Shown piece after piece: positions 42,247-50,657 of a DNA stretch of 64,000 nucleotides (position 1 is its first letter; every line of letters begins with the position of its first letter). The stretch is from Solibacillus cecembensis (GTDB lineage Bacteria; Bacillota; Bacilli; Bacillales_A; Planococcaceae). A program made the translations under genes and the position numbers. The DNA is taken from NCBI RefSeq assembly GCF_001439635.1, contig NZ_LMBZ01000013.1, positions 62,001 to 126,000 on the forward strand, in the 5' to 3' direction. The notes under the pieces are model-generated. The model saw only the letters and a list, made by a program, of their open reading frames with translations, was not told where the DNA came from and did no database searches.

Positions 42247-42675
42247 TTACGGAATAATGTATGAGGTAAAGTATACTTGCTGTACCTCGCCCTCTTGCAT
42301 CAATTCATTAATTTGCGACTTGATGGTATTTTGGAATGTCACTTTTCCTTGTTTACCTTCCAACGCTTCGACATCCATTTCAGATAACTCTTGGATCAAG
42401 ATGTTGTTTACTTGGAAATCACGTTTTAATAACTCTTCTGCAGACTTCTCACTAGTTGTTTGAATTTTTAACTGCATGCGGACAAAACTGCCGTCTGCTA
42501 AATTCGTCGTAAGTTCAGGAATATCAACTAACGTAACAGCAATCTCATCAATTGTAGGTTCACTTGATTCAGGGCCTTTATTTAGCTGTGTCACTAACAC
42601 AACAGCAATGACCCCTACGAGTGTAATCGTTACTAAAATAATTAGCATAATCGTTAACAATTTATTATTCTTCAT
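42247..42675 (-). CDS. fliL: Flagellar basal body-associated protein FliL
   Basis: Inner-membrane protein associated with the basal body and stators. It starts with one membrane helix (LLTIMLIILVTITLVGVIAVVLV) and has a periplasmic-side domain with VRMQLKIQTTSEKSAEEL. The ATG at 42675 has GAGGTG 6 nt upstream; an in-frame GTG at 42684 lies within that site, so 142 residues are preferred. It overlaps the end of flbD by 11 bp. Confidence 0.95.
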   Translation of the reverse strand: MKNNKLLTIMLIILVTITLVGVIAVVLVTQLNKGPESSEPTIDEIAVTLVDIPELTTNLADGSFVRMQLKIQTTSEKSAEELLKRDFQVNNILIQELSEMDVEALEGKQGKVTFQNTIKSQINELMQEGEVQQVYFTSYIIP

Positions 42676-42886
42676 CTTCTTCACCTCGTAAATGCGGGTT
42701 TGATAATACTTGTATATGATGATAAAAGGTTTTCACCTTTTGACGTACCTGTTCTACATTTTCTAAAACAATAAATTTACTTCCAGTCGTAAGTGTAATC
42801 GTTGTGTCTGGAAAAGCCTCGACTGTTTCTATGTATAAAGCGTTTAATGTAAATTTTTTGCCATTAAGGCGCGTAACTTCGATCAT
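42665..42886 (-). CDS. swrD: FlbD/SwrD-family flagellar protein
   Basis: A 73-residue protein with the typical start MIEVTRLNGKKFTLNALYIE and an acidic tail. In B. subtilis the homologue SwrD supports torque generation and swarming. The ATG has no recognisable ribosome-binding site: a GC-rich hairpin (42894-42921) occupies the upstream region. It overlaps fliL by 11 bp. Confidence 0.93.
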   Translation of the reverse strand: MIEVTRLNGKKFTLNALYIETVEAFPDTTITLTTGSKFIVLENVEQVRQKVKTFYHHIQVLSNPHLRGEEDEE

Positions 42887-42893
42887 TGAAATG

Positions 42894-42921
42894 GGGCCGG
42901 ACCTGAATAGAGAGCCGGCCC
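42894..42921 (-). repeat. GC-only hairpin upstream of swrD (flbD)
   Basis: GGGCCGG (42894-42900) pairs perfectly with CCGGCCC (42915-42921) around a 14-nt loop. It lies 8-35 nt upstream of the swrD ATG in an AT-rich genome. There is no T-run on either strand, so it is not an intrinsic terminator; it could stabilise the hook-gene mRNA or restrict translation of swrD. Confidence 0.6.
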
Positions 42922-42963
42922 GACCCTCCCTTACAATGAGTTTTTTTATATTAATCTATTAAA

Positions 42964-43965
42964 TTAACGTTTTAAGTTTACAAGCTCTTGTAAAATTTCA
43001 TCCGATGTTGTAATAATACGTGAGTTTGATTGGAAACCACGTTGTGCAACGATCATTTCAGTGAATTCTTCTGACAGGTCAACGTTTGACATTTCTAGGA
43101 AACTTGATTCCACAGAGCCAATACCCGATTGTGTACCTGCTTGTACTAATGGATCACCTGAGTTTGCTGACATTTGGAAATAGTTTGAACCTGTTTTCTC
43201 TAAACCTGATGCGTTCGGGAACTTCGCAAGTAACGCTTGGCCCGCAAATTGGAGTTTACCATTTACGTCAACATAGAAAACTGAACCATCTTTTGAAATG
43301 GACATTGATTGTGCGTTTGTTGGAATTCGCATTGGTCCCATTTCACCATTTTCTAGTTGGATTTCACCATCCACATATAAGTTGTCCGTCCCTTGAGCTA
43401 AATCTGCACGATCTGCATCTGCATTACTCGGCTCTGGTTCATCATCAGGACCTGCTGCAGTTGCATATAGCGTTGGATTTGCGGCACCTACTATATATTT
43501 ACCATCGCCATTTACAATATAGCCATTTCGATCCATGTAAAAGTTACCAGCACGTGTATATTGGATATTTGAAAAACCAGAATCTAACAATGGGTTTGCT
43601 TCTAAATCTGCCATATCCTCTGATGTTGGTGCTTCTTCAGCTGCTGAATCCGCAACCATAAAGAATCCATCACCTGAAATTGCTAAGTCTAGTACACGAC
43701 CTGTCGTTTGCATTGCTCCTGGGTTATGAATTGTGTCAATTGCTGCTAACTGTGAACCTAAACCAACTTGAATCGCGTTTACACCACCGCGAGTTGCTGA
43801 TGGGGCAGATGCACCTGCTTGTGTTTGTGAAATTAAATCTTTGAAAATTGTGCGTTCCTTCTTGAAACCATACGTATTAACGTTGGCAATATTATTACCA
43901 ATAACATCTAGCTTTGTTTGGAAGTTTTTAAGACCTGAAATACCTGCATACATTGAACGTAACAT
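42964..43965 (-). CDS. flgE: Flagellar hook protein FlgE (called FlgG in some annotations)
   Basis: Hook/distal-rod family protein with the conserved N-terminal MLRSMYAGISGLKNFQTKLD and the NIANVNTYGFKK motif, and the matching C-terminal helix (EMSNVDLSEEFTEMIVAQRG). The position after flgD and the TIGR02530-type gene identifies it as the hook protein. 333 residues, about 70 longer than B. subtilis FlgE. The extra material is an acidic Asp/Glu/Ala/Asn-rich central segment (about 115-215). Confidence 0.93.
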   Translation of the reverse strand: MLRSMYAGISGLKNFQTKLDVIGNNIANVNTYGFKKERTIFKDLISQTQAGASAPSATRGGVNAIQVGLGSQLAAIDTIHNPGAMQTTGRVLDLAISGDGFFMVADSAAEEAPTSEDMADLEANPLLDSGFSNIQYTRAGNFYMDRNGYIVNGDGKYIVGAANPTLYATAAGPDDEPEPSNADADRADLAQGTDNLYVDGEIQLENGEMGPMRIPTNAQSMSISKDGSVFYVDVNGKLQFAGQALLAKFPNASGLEKTGSNYFQMSANSGDPLVQAGTQSGIGSVESSFLEMSNVDLSEEFTEMIVAQRGFQSNSRIITTSDEILQELVNLKR

Positions 43966-44064
43966 AAAATGTCGTTCTCCCTTCGATTTTCAAATTGACT
44001 TAGTTTTGTAAGCTGTCTCGATCATTCAACAACTTGTAGACTTCCTTACTTCTGAAGGTCCAGT

Positions 44065-44448
44065 CTATAATACAATCGTGCCGTCTATATTTGTAAATAA
44101 TTGTTGCCTTGCTTCCGTACGATCTAACGCAGTAATGACAGTACCATTCTTGGCACTAACAATCAATGCCGCTTGGTCCATTAAAACTAACGGTTGATTA
44201 ACTCCCTTATCGCGAGCTTCGAATACTTTTTCGGTAATTTCTTGCCATTCACTATCTGAAATCGCAATATTGCGTTCATTCATCCGCTCAGATGCATGTT
44301 TGCTAATTTTCAATTCCTCTATTGTTGCTTGATTTAAATGCTCAATAAACGATTGTTTTGTTGTATTGGCTTTTAAATTCACACCATTGGACTGTAATGG
44401 TGGATGATACGGTATATGTTGGATATTTACACGATTCATCTGGATCAC
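44065..44448 (-). CDS. TIGR02530-type flagellar operon protein
   Basis: A 127-residue cytoplasmic-type protein matching the TIGR02530 flagellar family, as I recall it: LKISKHASERMNERNIAISD near 47-66, then a predicted beta-rich part with QAALIVSAKNGTVITALDR. It lies between flgD and flgE, where this family is typically found. B. subtilis lacks it at this point. Precise function unknown; a role in hook assembly is plausible. The gap to flgD is 3 bp. Confidence 0.85.
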   Translation of the reverse strand: MIQMNRVNIQHIPYHPPLQSNGVNLKANTTKQSFIEHLNQATIEELKISKHASERMNERNIAISDSEWQEITEKVFEARDKGVNQPLVLMDQAALIVSAKNGTVITALDRTEARQQLFTNIDGTIVL

Positions 44449-44451
44449 CTC

Positions 44452-45177
44452 TTATACTGTTGGGTCATCCGTTTTTGTATCATCGGATGGTTCTTTATCC
44501 GTCTTGTCATCTTCTTGCTCAACAAGTGTAAAGTCATCACGCTTCAATCGTGTACCATCGTTTAAAATATACTCAACTACGCCATTTTTCACTGTAATTG
44601 CTTCGATGATAGCTTCAATGACTTGCTCACCATTTTTATATTGAATATTTTTGCCGATAAGTTCACTTGCTTCTGCAAATGGATTTGTTGGCGCTGAAGC
44701 CCCGCCACCTAAAATAGATGAAATATTACCCGGTGTAATTTCCTTACCATCTGCTAATACGAAGACTGGCTCACCATCAGCAAATTTCAACTCTTTAATA
44801 ACGCCCGTACCTTCGTTGTAAATCGGTTTCTTATTTTCATCCAATTTATCTGTTAATTCATGCCATTTAATTTCTTTTCCGATAAATGATGAATAAGACA
44901 TTAATTGCGTTTGATTTTGAGAGACTAAAAGATTTTCCATTGCCTTTGTCATATTTTGCATTTGCTCTAAAGAAGAGAACTGCGCCATTTGAGCAATGAA
45001 TTCTTTATCATCCATCGGGCTTGTTGGATCTTGGTTTTGTAATTGGGTAATTAAGATTTTTAAAAAGGCATCTTTCCCTAAATCACCATTAGAAGCTTTA
45101 TCCGTCACTTTAAAGTTCGGATCATTTGCGGGTAAATAGTAATCATTCTTAATCTCACTTGAAACACCATTTGTCAT
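44452..45177 (-). CDS. flgD: Hook-capping scaffold FlgD
   Basis: Scaffold needed for hook polymerisation. The N-terminal FlgD core is clear: FLKILITQLQNQDPTSPMDD followed by FIAQMAQFSSLEQMQNMTKA. The C-terminal half (about 110-241) is an expanded acidic region ending with Asp/Lys/Thr-rich low complexity. It starts directly after the fliK stop, so the hook-length and hook-cap genes are coupled. Confidence 0.94.
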   Translation of the reverse strand: MTNGVSSEIKNDYYLPANDPNFKVTDKASNGDLGKDAFLKILITQLQNQDPTSPMDDKEFIAQMAQFSSLEQMQNMTKAMENLLVSQNQTQLMSYSSFIGKEIKWHELTDKLDENKKPIYNEGTGVIKELKFADGEPVFVLADGKEITPGNISSILGGGASAPTNPFAEASELIGKNIQYKNGEQVIEAIIEAITVKNGVVEYILNDGTRLKRDDFTLVEQEDDKTDKEPSDDTKTDDPTV

Positions 45178-46419
45178 TTACTGTACCTCCTCACTTAATA
45201 AATCACTGAACGAAATCTTCTCTTCTTCGCTGTCATCCTCATTTTCTTCTACATCTTCTTGCCCTTGCTCGCGGAAGAAGTTATTGAAAAAATTTTGATC
45301 ACGTGCATTACGATCTGGATCCTGCAATGATTGCGCTACATCAATTCGTTCCATTTGGACATTTTGTGCAACTAATCCAGCTTTCAATTGATTAATATTA
45401 TTATCAAGCAATTCTTTTCCTAATGCTGTTGAAGCTAATAATCGTGCCGTCAACATGCCATCCTTTTGAACTAATTCAATACGAATTTGTCCTAAATTTT
45501 CTGGAAATAGCTTTAATAATAATTTCATATTTCCTTGTTGACCCGATAGCTGGCTTCGATTCATTAAGTTTTGAATTTCTTTTAATAACGCTTCAGACTG
45601 AGCTGGTTTTTCAGCAGGCAATGTGATCGTTACTGTTTTCACTTGTGATACTTGTTGCTGCTGTAATCCAACTGGGGTTGCAGTTTCTTGCTCAGTTTTC
45701 ACGACAGTTTGCTGCGTTACTTGCTGAATAATTTGTTGGAATGTTGCTTTCGGTGCTTCTTGTTGATTCACATTTACTACTTGTTGAACTTGTGGCAACA
45801 TCGACTGAAGTAAATCTTTTAGTTGACCAAGTTGTTGCTCCTGCTGATACATCAAGTCCATTTTATTGCCTAAAAGCTGAGCCATTTTCAATAACTGCAC
45901 GATTGGTTGTAACTCTTTTGGTTGTACATCTTTTTGCTGAGTCCCTTGGATTGCTGCCAAAACTTCACTTAAAATTGCAGGTGCTTGTTCAAGTAACGAC
46001 CAAACGTCTGTAATTGCTTGTTGTTGAGCGTCACCTAATAATTGCTCAACTATCTCGATAACTTGCTGTTCTGTCATTCCTAGCAATTCTGATAAGTTTT
46101 CTAACGTCAACAGTTCATCCATAGCAATTGGTGTTTCAACTTCCCCAACAAGAACAAATAATCCAGCTTCATCCATTTCGATGCCTAATTTTTCAAATAG
46201 TTCTTCTAAACTATCTATAGCAAGAATTGAGCCAATTTCTTCCGCCATAGATTCGGTTGGATTTTGTTCGACTGTTGCAGGCTGATTCGAGCTCGATAAA
46301 ATCGATTGAAATACACTTCCAAATTGTTCCTTGTTCGTAGCCATTGCATCCGATTGCTTTGTAGTTGGTGTTACTTGCGCTTTAGTTGTTGCCATCGTTT
46401 GTAACATTGCGATATTCAT
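45178..46419 (-). CDS. fliK: Flagellar hook-length control protein FliK
   Basis: Secreted ruler that triggers the export switch. 413 residues: a Gln/Thr-rich N-terminal and middle region (about 1-290, repeated QQ tracts) and the conserved C-terminal domain with LKLFPENLGQIRIELVQKDG near 308-327. The low-complexity middle fits a flexible ruler. An acidic tail ends the protein. It follows ylxF and precedes flgD. Confidence 0.93.
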   Translation of the reverse strand: MNIAMLQTMATTKAQVTPTTKQSDAMATNKEQFGSVFQSILSSSNQPATVEQNPTESMAEEIGSILAIDSLEELFEKLGIEMDEAGLFVLVGEVETPIAMDELLTLENLSELLGMTEQQVIEIVEQLLGDAQQQAITDVWSLLEQAPAILSEVLAAIQGTQQKDVQPKELQPIVQLLKMAQLLGNKMDLMYQQEQQLGQLKDLLQSMLPQVQQVVNVNQQEAPKATFQQIIQQVTQQTVVKTEQETATPVGLQQQQVSQVKTVTITLPAEKPAQSEALLKEIQNLMNRSQLSGQQGNMKLLLKLFPENLGQIRIELVQKDGMLTARLLASTALGKELLDNNINQLKAGLVAQNVQMERIDVAQSLQDPDRNARDQNFFNNFFREQGQEDVEENEDDSEEEKISFSDLLSEEVQ

Positions 46420-46446
46420 TTATTTCACCTCCCCTCAAATAGTCCA

Positions 46447-47061
46447 CTATTCTTGAGATAATAATTCGGTATAACGAGCAGCATCTGCTGGACTCATTTT
46501 TGTGAAAATAGCAGATAACGTATCCGGTTTCATACTAGACATAATGCGCAATGATTCGGTATCACTCATTTGTACTAATATCGGTGCCGCTGTTTTAGCA
46601 GACATTTTTTCGAAAGTTGATAAAATTTCTTTGAACTCTTTTTGTGATTCTTCTTGATTACGTTTTAGTTTTTCAATTTCAAATTGTAAACGCTCTTGCT
46701 CTGCTAATAATTCATCTTTCTCTGTCACAGCTGATTCAATTTGCGTCTGTAATTGAGTAATTTGAACTTCTTTTTCTTGAATTTCTGCTTGTAATGTAAC
46801 GACTTTTTCTCCACTTAATGAGCTGTTTTCAATCTCCTCAGCCTCATCTTTATTCATAAATGGAATTTTTTCCGTCACATTTCCAGCCAGTTTAAATACA
46901 TTCGTACCTGTAACCGTTGTAACAATTAAAATAATTGCCACCGTAAACATTAGCGGAATTAAAAATAAATACACAAACTTTTTAAAGAAGCCTGGTGGTT
47001 TTTTTTCTAAGTCCATTTGTTCATCTAGGTTATTTACATTTCCCGTATTCTTTTTTGCCAC
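46447..47061 (-). CDS. ylxF: MotE-like flagellar protein YlxF
   Basis: Cytoplasmic-membrane protein in the position of B. subtilis YlxF, of the MotE/magnesium-transporter-like C-terminal family. It has one membrane helix (YLFLIPLMFTVAIILIVTTV, near 32-51), a coiled-coil of about 75 residues, and a C-terminal LSTFEKMSAKTAAPILVQMS region. The open frame extends to 47109, but the GTG at 47061 with AGGTG upstream, 4 bp after fliJ, is the likely start (204 residues). Confidence 0.88.
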   Translation of the reverse strand: MAKKNTGNVNNLDEQMDLEKKPPGFFKKFVYLFLIPLMFTVAIILIVTTVTGTNVFKLAGNVTEKIPFMNKDEAEEIENSSLSGEKVVTLQAEIQEKEVQITQLQTQIESAVTEKDELLAEQERLQFEIEKLKRNQEESQKEFKEILSTFEKMSAKTAAPILVQMSDTESLRIMSSMKPDTLSAIFTKMSPADAARYTELLSQE

Positions 47062-47065
47062 GAAA

Positions 47066-47515
47066 TCACCTGATTTCCCTCTTGTAATATGCAATCGTTG
47101 AAAGTTCATCTAATTGAATCGCTTCAATGCGCTGTTGATCTTCTTTGTAATGCTCGTAATCATTTTCACGCATTTTTTCGTATTTACGTACTTCCAAGTT
47201 TTTTTCTAATAATTTTTGTTCATGCCAGTTCATTTTAGCACGTGCTTGTACTACTTTCTGTTGAACATCCACAATTGTTTTTTCCATGCTGTCGATAAAT
47301 TTCGAATAATGATTAATCTCATCTATAGAAGAACCCACCGCTAATCGCTCTTGCTGATACGTCGTTAAATCCTCTTTTTTCTTTAATAAATCGTAAAGTT
47401 TTGTTGCGATTTCCTCGAAAACTTGCACGGATTCCTTAAATGCCATTTCGGATTCGTTTTTTTCTTGCTCCCTAACGACAAGTATTTTTTCAAAGCGGTA
47501 TGTGTATTTAGACAT
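47066..47515 (-). CDS. fliJ: Flagellar export chaperone FliJ
   Basis: Coiled-coil protein (149 residues) that links the FliI ATPase ring to FlhA. It starts MSKYTYRFEKILVVREQEK and is highly charged and helical throughout. Assignment rests on position after fliI, length and helical composition. It overlaps the fliI stop by one base. Confidence 0.93.
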   Translation of the reverse strand: MSKYTYRFEKILVVREQEKNESEMAFKESVQVFEEIATKLYDLLKKKEDLTTYQQERLAVGSSIDEINHYSKFIDSMEKTIVDVQQKVVQARAKMNWHEQKLLEKNLEVRKYEKMRENDYEHYKEDQQRIEAIQLDELSTIAYYKREIR

Positions 47516-48840
47516 TATTTCGCACCGCCATTCGCTAATGCTACCATTTCATTCACCGTTTGTTGAATGGAGACTTTGTCCATAAACCCTTGCTTTAAAA
47601 ATGCCGTAATTAAAGGCTCATATTGAATCGCTTCATCAATTTCACGTGACGTTCCTCGTTTATATGCACCAATATTAATTAGGTCCTCTGACTTCGAATA
47701 ATCGAAATACAATTCCCTTAATCGACTTGCTGCTTTTACATGTGCTGGTTCTGCTATATGGTTCATTAAACGACTGACACTTTTCAATACATTGATAGCG
47801 GGATATTGACCTTTGTTTGCTAAATTACGATCTAATACAATATGACCATCTAAAATCCCTCGAACTGCATCTGCAATTGGCTCATTCATATCGTCACCAT
47901 CTACTAAAACCGTATAAAATGCCGTAATTGTACCGTGAATATTCGTCCCAGAGCGCTCTAATAACGTTGGTAAAATCGCAAAAACGGAAGGTGTGTAACC
48001 ACGCGTTGCTGGTGGTTCTCCGACAGCTAAGCCGATTTCACGCTGTGCCATTGCAACACGGGTAACAGAATCCATCATGAGCATCACATTATGACCACGA
48101 TCACGGAAATACTCAGCAATTGCTGTCGCAGTAAATGCCGCTTTTATACGCATTAATGCAGGTTGATCACTCGTAGCTGCTACAACAATCGAACGACTCA
48201 AACCTTCTGGGCCTAAATCTCGCTCAATAAATTCACGTACTTCACGGCCACGTTCCCCTACTAATGCAATGACATTAATGTCTGCTTTTGTATTGCGCGC
48301 AATCATGCCGAGCAATGTACTTTTCCCAACACCCGAACCGGCGAATATTCCGACACGCTGACCACTACCAACTGTTAGCATCCCATCAATTGCCTTTACG
48401 CCTACTTCTAACTGCTCATCAATTGGTGGACGATGTAGCGGATTGGGTGGTTCTTTTTCGGTTTGTACGGATGTTAGCCCTCTTGGTAATGCTTGCCCAT
48501 CAAAAGGGTTACCCATTGCATCTAGCACTTTGCCAATGAGCTCCGGTCCTACCTTTACTTCTAAAGGTTTCCCAGTCCCCTCTACTAAACAACCAATTGA
48601 AATTTCTTTTAGTGAAGAAAATGGCATCAGGATAACAATTTCATCTTTAAAGCCAACAACTTCTGCTAAAATTGTTTGCTGTCCATTTTTAACCGTTTGA
48701 ACATGGATTTTGCAAACATCACCAATCGCGCTTTCTGGACCTTGTGACTCAATCATTAAACCGACAACCCTCGTCACCCTACCAAACTTTTTAAATGTAT
48801 TGAGATTTGGAATATGTTCAATTAATTGAGCCGTTTTCAT
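47515..48840 (-). CDS. fliI: Flagellum-specific ATPase FliI
   Basis: Type III export ATPase related to F1-beta. Walker A GSGVGKST at residues 168-175, Walker B VMLMMDSVTRVAMAQRE near 250-265 and DGDDMNEPIAD are all visible. The start at 48840 (MKTAQLIEHIPNLN) is preferred over 48849 because AAGGA directly abuts the upstream ATG, and it matches the B. subtilis N-terminus. The product is 441 residues. It follows fliH by 5 bp. Confidence 0.97.
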   Translation of the reverse strand: MKTAQLIEHIPNLNTFKKFGRVTRVVGLMIESQGPESAIGDVCKIHVQTVKNGQQTILAEVVGFKDEIVILMPFSSLKEISIGCLVEGTGKPLEVKVGPELIGKVLDAMGNPFDGQALPRGLTSVQTEKEPPNPLHRPPIDEQLEVGVKAIDGMLTVGSGQRVGIFAGSGVGKSTLLGMIARNTKADINVIALVGERGREVREFIERDLGPEGLSRSIVVAATSDQPALMRIKAAFTATAIAEYFRDRGHNVMLMMDSVTRVAMAQREIGLAVGEPPATRGYTPSVFAILPTLLERSGTNIHGTITAFYTVLVDGDDMNEPIADAVRGILDGHIVLDRNLANKGQYPAINVLKSVSRLMNHIAEPAHVKAASRLRELYFDYSKSEDLINIGAYKRGTSREIDEAIQYEPLITAFLKQGFMDKVSIQQTVNEMVALANGGAK

Positions 48841-48845
48841 CCGTA

Positions 48846-49637
48846 TCATTCCTTACTGTCTAATAGTTCATTTAATTGTATACGTAGCTCTTGCAATTGC
48901 TCATCTAATGATACAACGATGCGTCCATGATTCGTTTCGATATAGCTTTCATTATCGAGTAAATCTTCATTAACAAAAATCATAAATGGTACATTTACTG
49001 GGAACATTTCCGCTAATTCATCATGATTTTTCGTAACAACTCCATGATATTTCGGTGCTACATACAACTTGATTTCTTTCATTTCTCTTGCTTCTTTCAA
49101 TGCGCGCTTAATAATCGAAATAAAGATTTCTTCTTCTCGATCAAGCGCTACGTTTAAAATACGCTCTGCCGAAGTTAATGCCAATTCTAAAATAACTGAC
49201 TCTTGAGATTCAATATATTTTTGTGCATTTTCTTCAGCTAAGGTCATCGTCGCATTGGCTGTTTGTAGCGATTGCTCCATATCAGCTTGTACTTTTTGAT
49301 TCCCTTCTTCATAGCCTTGTGCAAAACCTTCATCATAGGCTTGTTGTTGAAGTACGAGCTTTTCTTCTTCCCAAGTTTGCTTTAATGCTTCAATTGCAAC
49401 CAATTGTTCATTGCAAAATTGTTCGAACTGTTCTCGTTGCTCCAGTATTTCTTGCTCAGCTTTTTGCATCAATCTCTGACGTTCTTGCTGTATATCTTCT
49501 AAAGTCAGTTGAGGTGCATGATCTGCCTCCTCAACCTCCTCTGTAAAATGGATAGGTTCAAAAAAGCTTTGTAATTTTATTTCTACAATTTGTTCTTCTG
49601 CCGGATGTGCATTTGTCGAACGGATAATTTTAGACAA
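48846..49637 (-). CDS. fliH: Flagellar export ATPase regulator FliH
   Basis: Peripheral stalk-like regulator of FliI. 263 residues: an acidic N-terminal part, a long Glu/Gln-rich coiled-coil (about 40-130) including the YDEGFAQGYEEGNQK motif, and a C-terminal domain with ALTSAERILNVALDREEE. It overlaps the fliG stop by 8 bp. Confidence 0.95.
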   Translation of the reverse strand: MSKIIRSTNAHPAEEQIVEIKLQSFFEPIHFTEEVEEADHAPQLTLEDIQQERQRLMQKAEQEILEQREQFEQFCNEQLVAIEALKQTWEEEKLVLQQQAYDEGFAQGYEEGNQKVQADMEQSLQTANATMTLAEENAQKYIESQESVILELALTSAERILNVALDREEEIFISIIKRALKEAREMKEIKLYVAPKYHGVVTKNHDELAEMFPVNVPFMIFVNEDLLDNESYIETNHGRIVVSLDEQLQELRIQLNELLDSKE

Positions 49638-50643
49638 TTACATCATCTCCTCCACCGCGTGCGATAATGATTTCACCCGCATCCTCTAAGCGACGAATAA
49701 CAGCAACGATACGAGACTGCGCTTCCTCAACATCACGTAAACGTACAGGTCCCATAATTTCCATTTCTTCACGGAATGTATCAGCCATACGTTGTGACAT
49801 ATTGCGGAAAATAATATCTTTTACTTCGTCTGAAGAAACCTTCATTGATAGTAGTAAGTCCTCGTTCTCACAATCACGAATAACACGTTGGATAGAACGA
49901 TTGTCGAGTGTAACGATATCTTCGAATACAAACATACGCTTCTTGATTTCTTCTGCAAGCTCTGGATCTTGAATCTCCAGTGCATCGAGAATTGTTTTTT
50001 CTGTTTGACGGTCAACACCATTTAACACTTCTACAACAGCATCTACGCCACCAGTCTCCGTGTAATCTTGTGTAACTGTCGATGATAGCTTACGTTCTAG
50101 CACAGATTCAATCTCACTAATTACTTCTGGTGATGTCGATTCCATAATCGCAATACGCTTAGCGATATCTGCTTGTACCTCTTGTGGTAATGAAGATAAA
50201 ATCACACCCGCTTGCCCTGCCTCTAAATAAGAGAGGATTAGCGCAATTGTTTGTGGGTGCTCATTTTGAATAAAGTTAAAAATTTGCGCTGGGTCTGCTT
50301 TACGTGCAAAATCAAACGGACGCACTTGTAATGAAGAAGTTAGACGATTTAATATAGCTTGTGCTTGATCGGCACCTAATGCCTTTTCAAGTACCGTCTT
50401 CGCATAACCAATACCACCTTGCGTGATATAATCTTGCGCCAATGCAATTTGGTGGAATTCCTCAATAATCTCTTCTTTTACCGTAGATTCCACTTTTTTT
50501 ACACCTGAAATTTCTAACGTTAGACGTTCAATTTCTTCTTCACTTAAATGTTTATATACAGAAGCCGAAACTTCTGGTCCTAGAGAAATTAACAGTAAAG
50601 CCGCTTTTTGCTTTCCTGATAAATCTTTATCTTTCTTGGACAC
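49630..50643 (-). CDS. fliG: Flagellar motor switch protein FliG
   Basis: Rotor protein contacting the stators and FliM. 337 residues; N-terminal GKQKAALLLISLGPEVSASV, middle EHPQTIALILSYLEAGQAG with the EHPQ motif, and the C-terminal torque domain with FVFEDIVTLDNRSIQRVIRD and the final ARGGGDDVIV. Very close to the B. subtilis protein throughout. Confidence 0.98.
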   Translation of the reverse strand: MSKKDKDLSGKQKAALLLISLGPEVSASVYKHLSEEEIERLTLEISGVKKVESTVKEEIIEEFHQIALAQDYITQGGIGYAKTVLEKALGADQAQAILNRLTSSLQVRPFDFARKADPAQIFNFIQNEHPQTIALILSYLEAGQAGVILSSLPQEVQADIAKRIAIMESTSPEVISEIESVLERKLSSTVTQDYTETGGVDAVVEVLNGVDRQTEKTILDALEIQDPELAEEIKKRMFVFEDIVTLDNRSIQRVIRDCENEDLLLSMKVSSDEVKDIIFRNMSQRMADTFREEMEIMGPVRLRDVEEAQSRIVAVIRRLEDAGEIIIARGGGDDVIV

Positions 50644-50657
50644 AGCTGAACCTCCTA

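Noticed and set aside
43086-43661. 191-codon plus-strand ORF
   Set aside because: Antisense shadow of flgE, with Leu/His-rich composition and no ribosome-binding site.
45178-46419. FliK as a foreign or broken gene because of its Gln-rich repeats
   Set aside because: The C-terminal domain is intact, the frame is open, and low-complexity middles are normal for this ruler protein.
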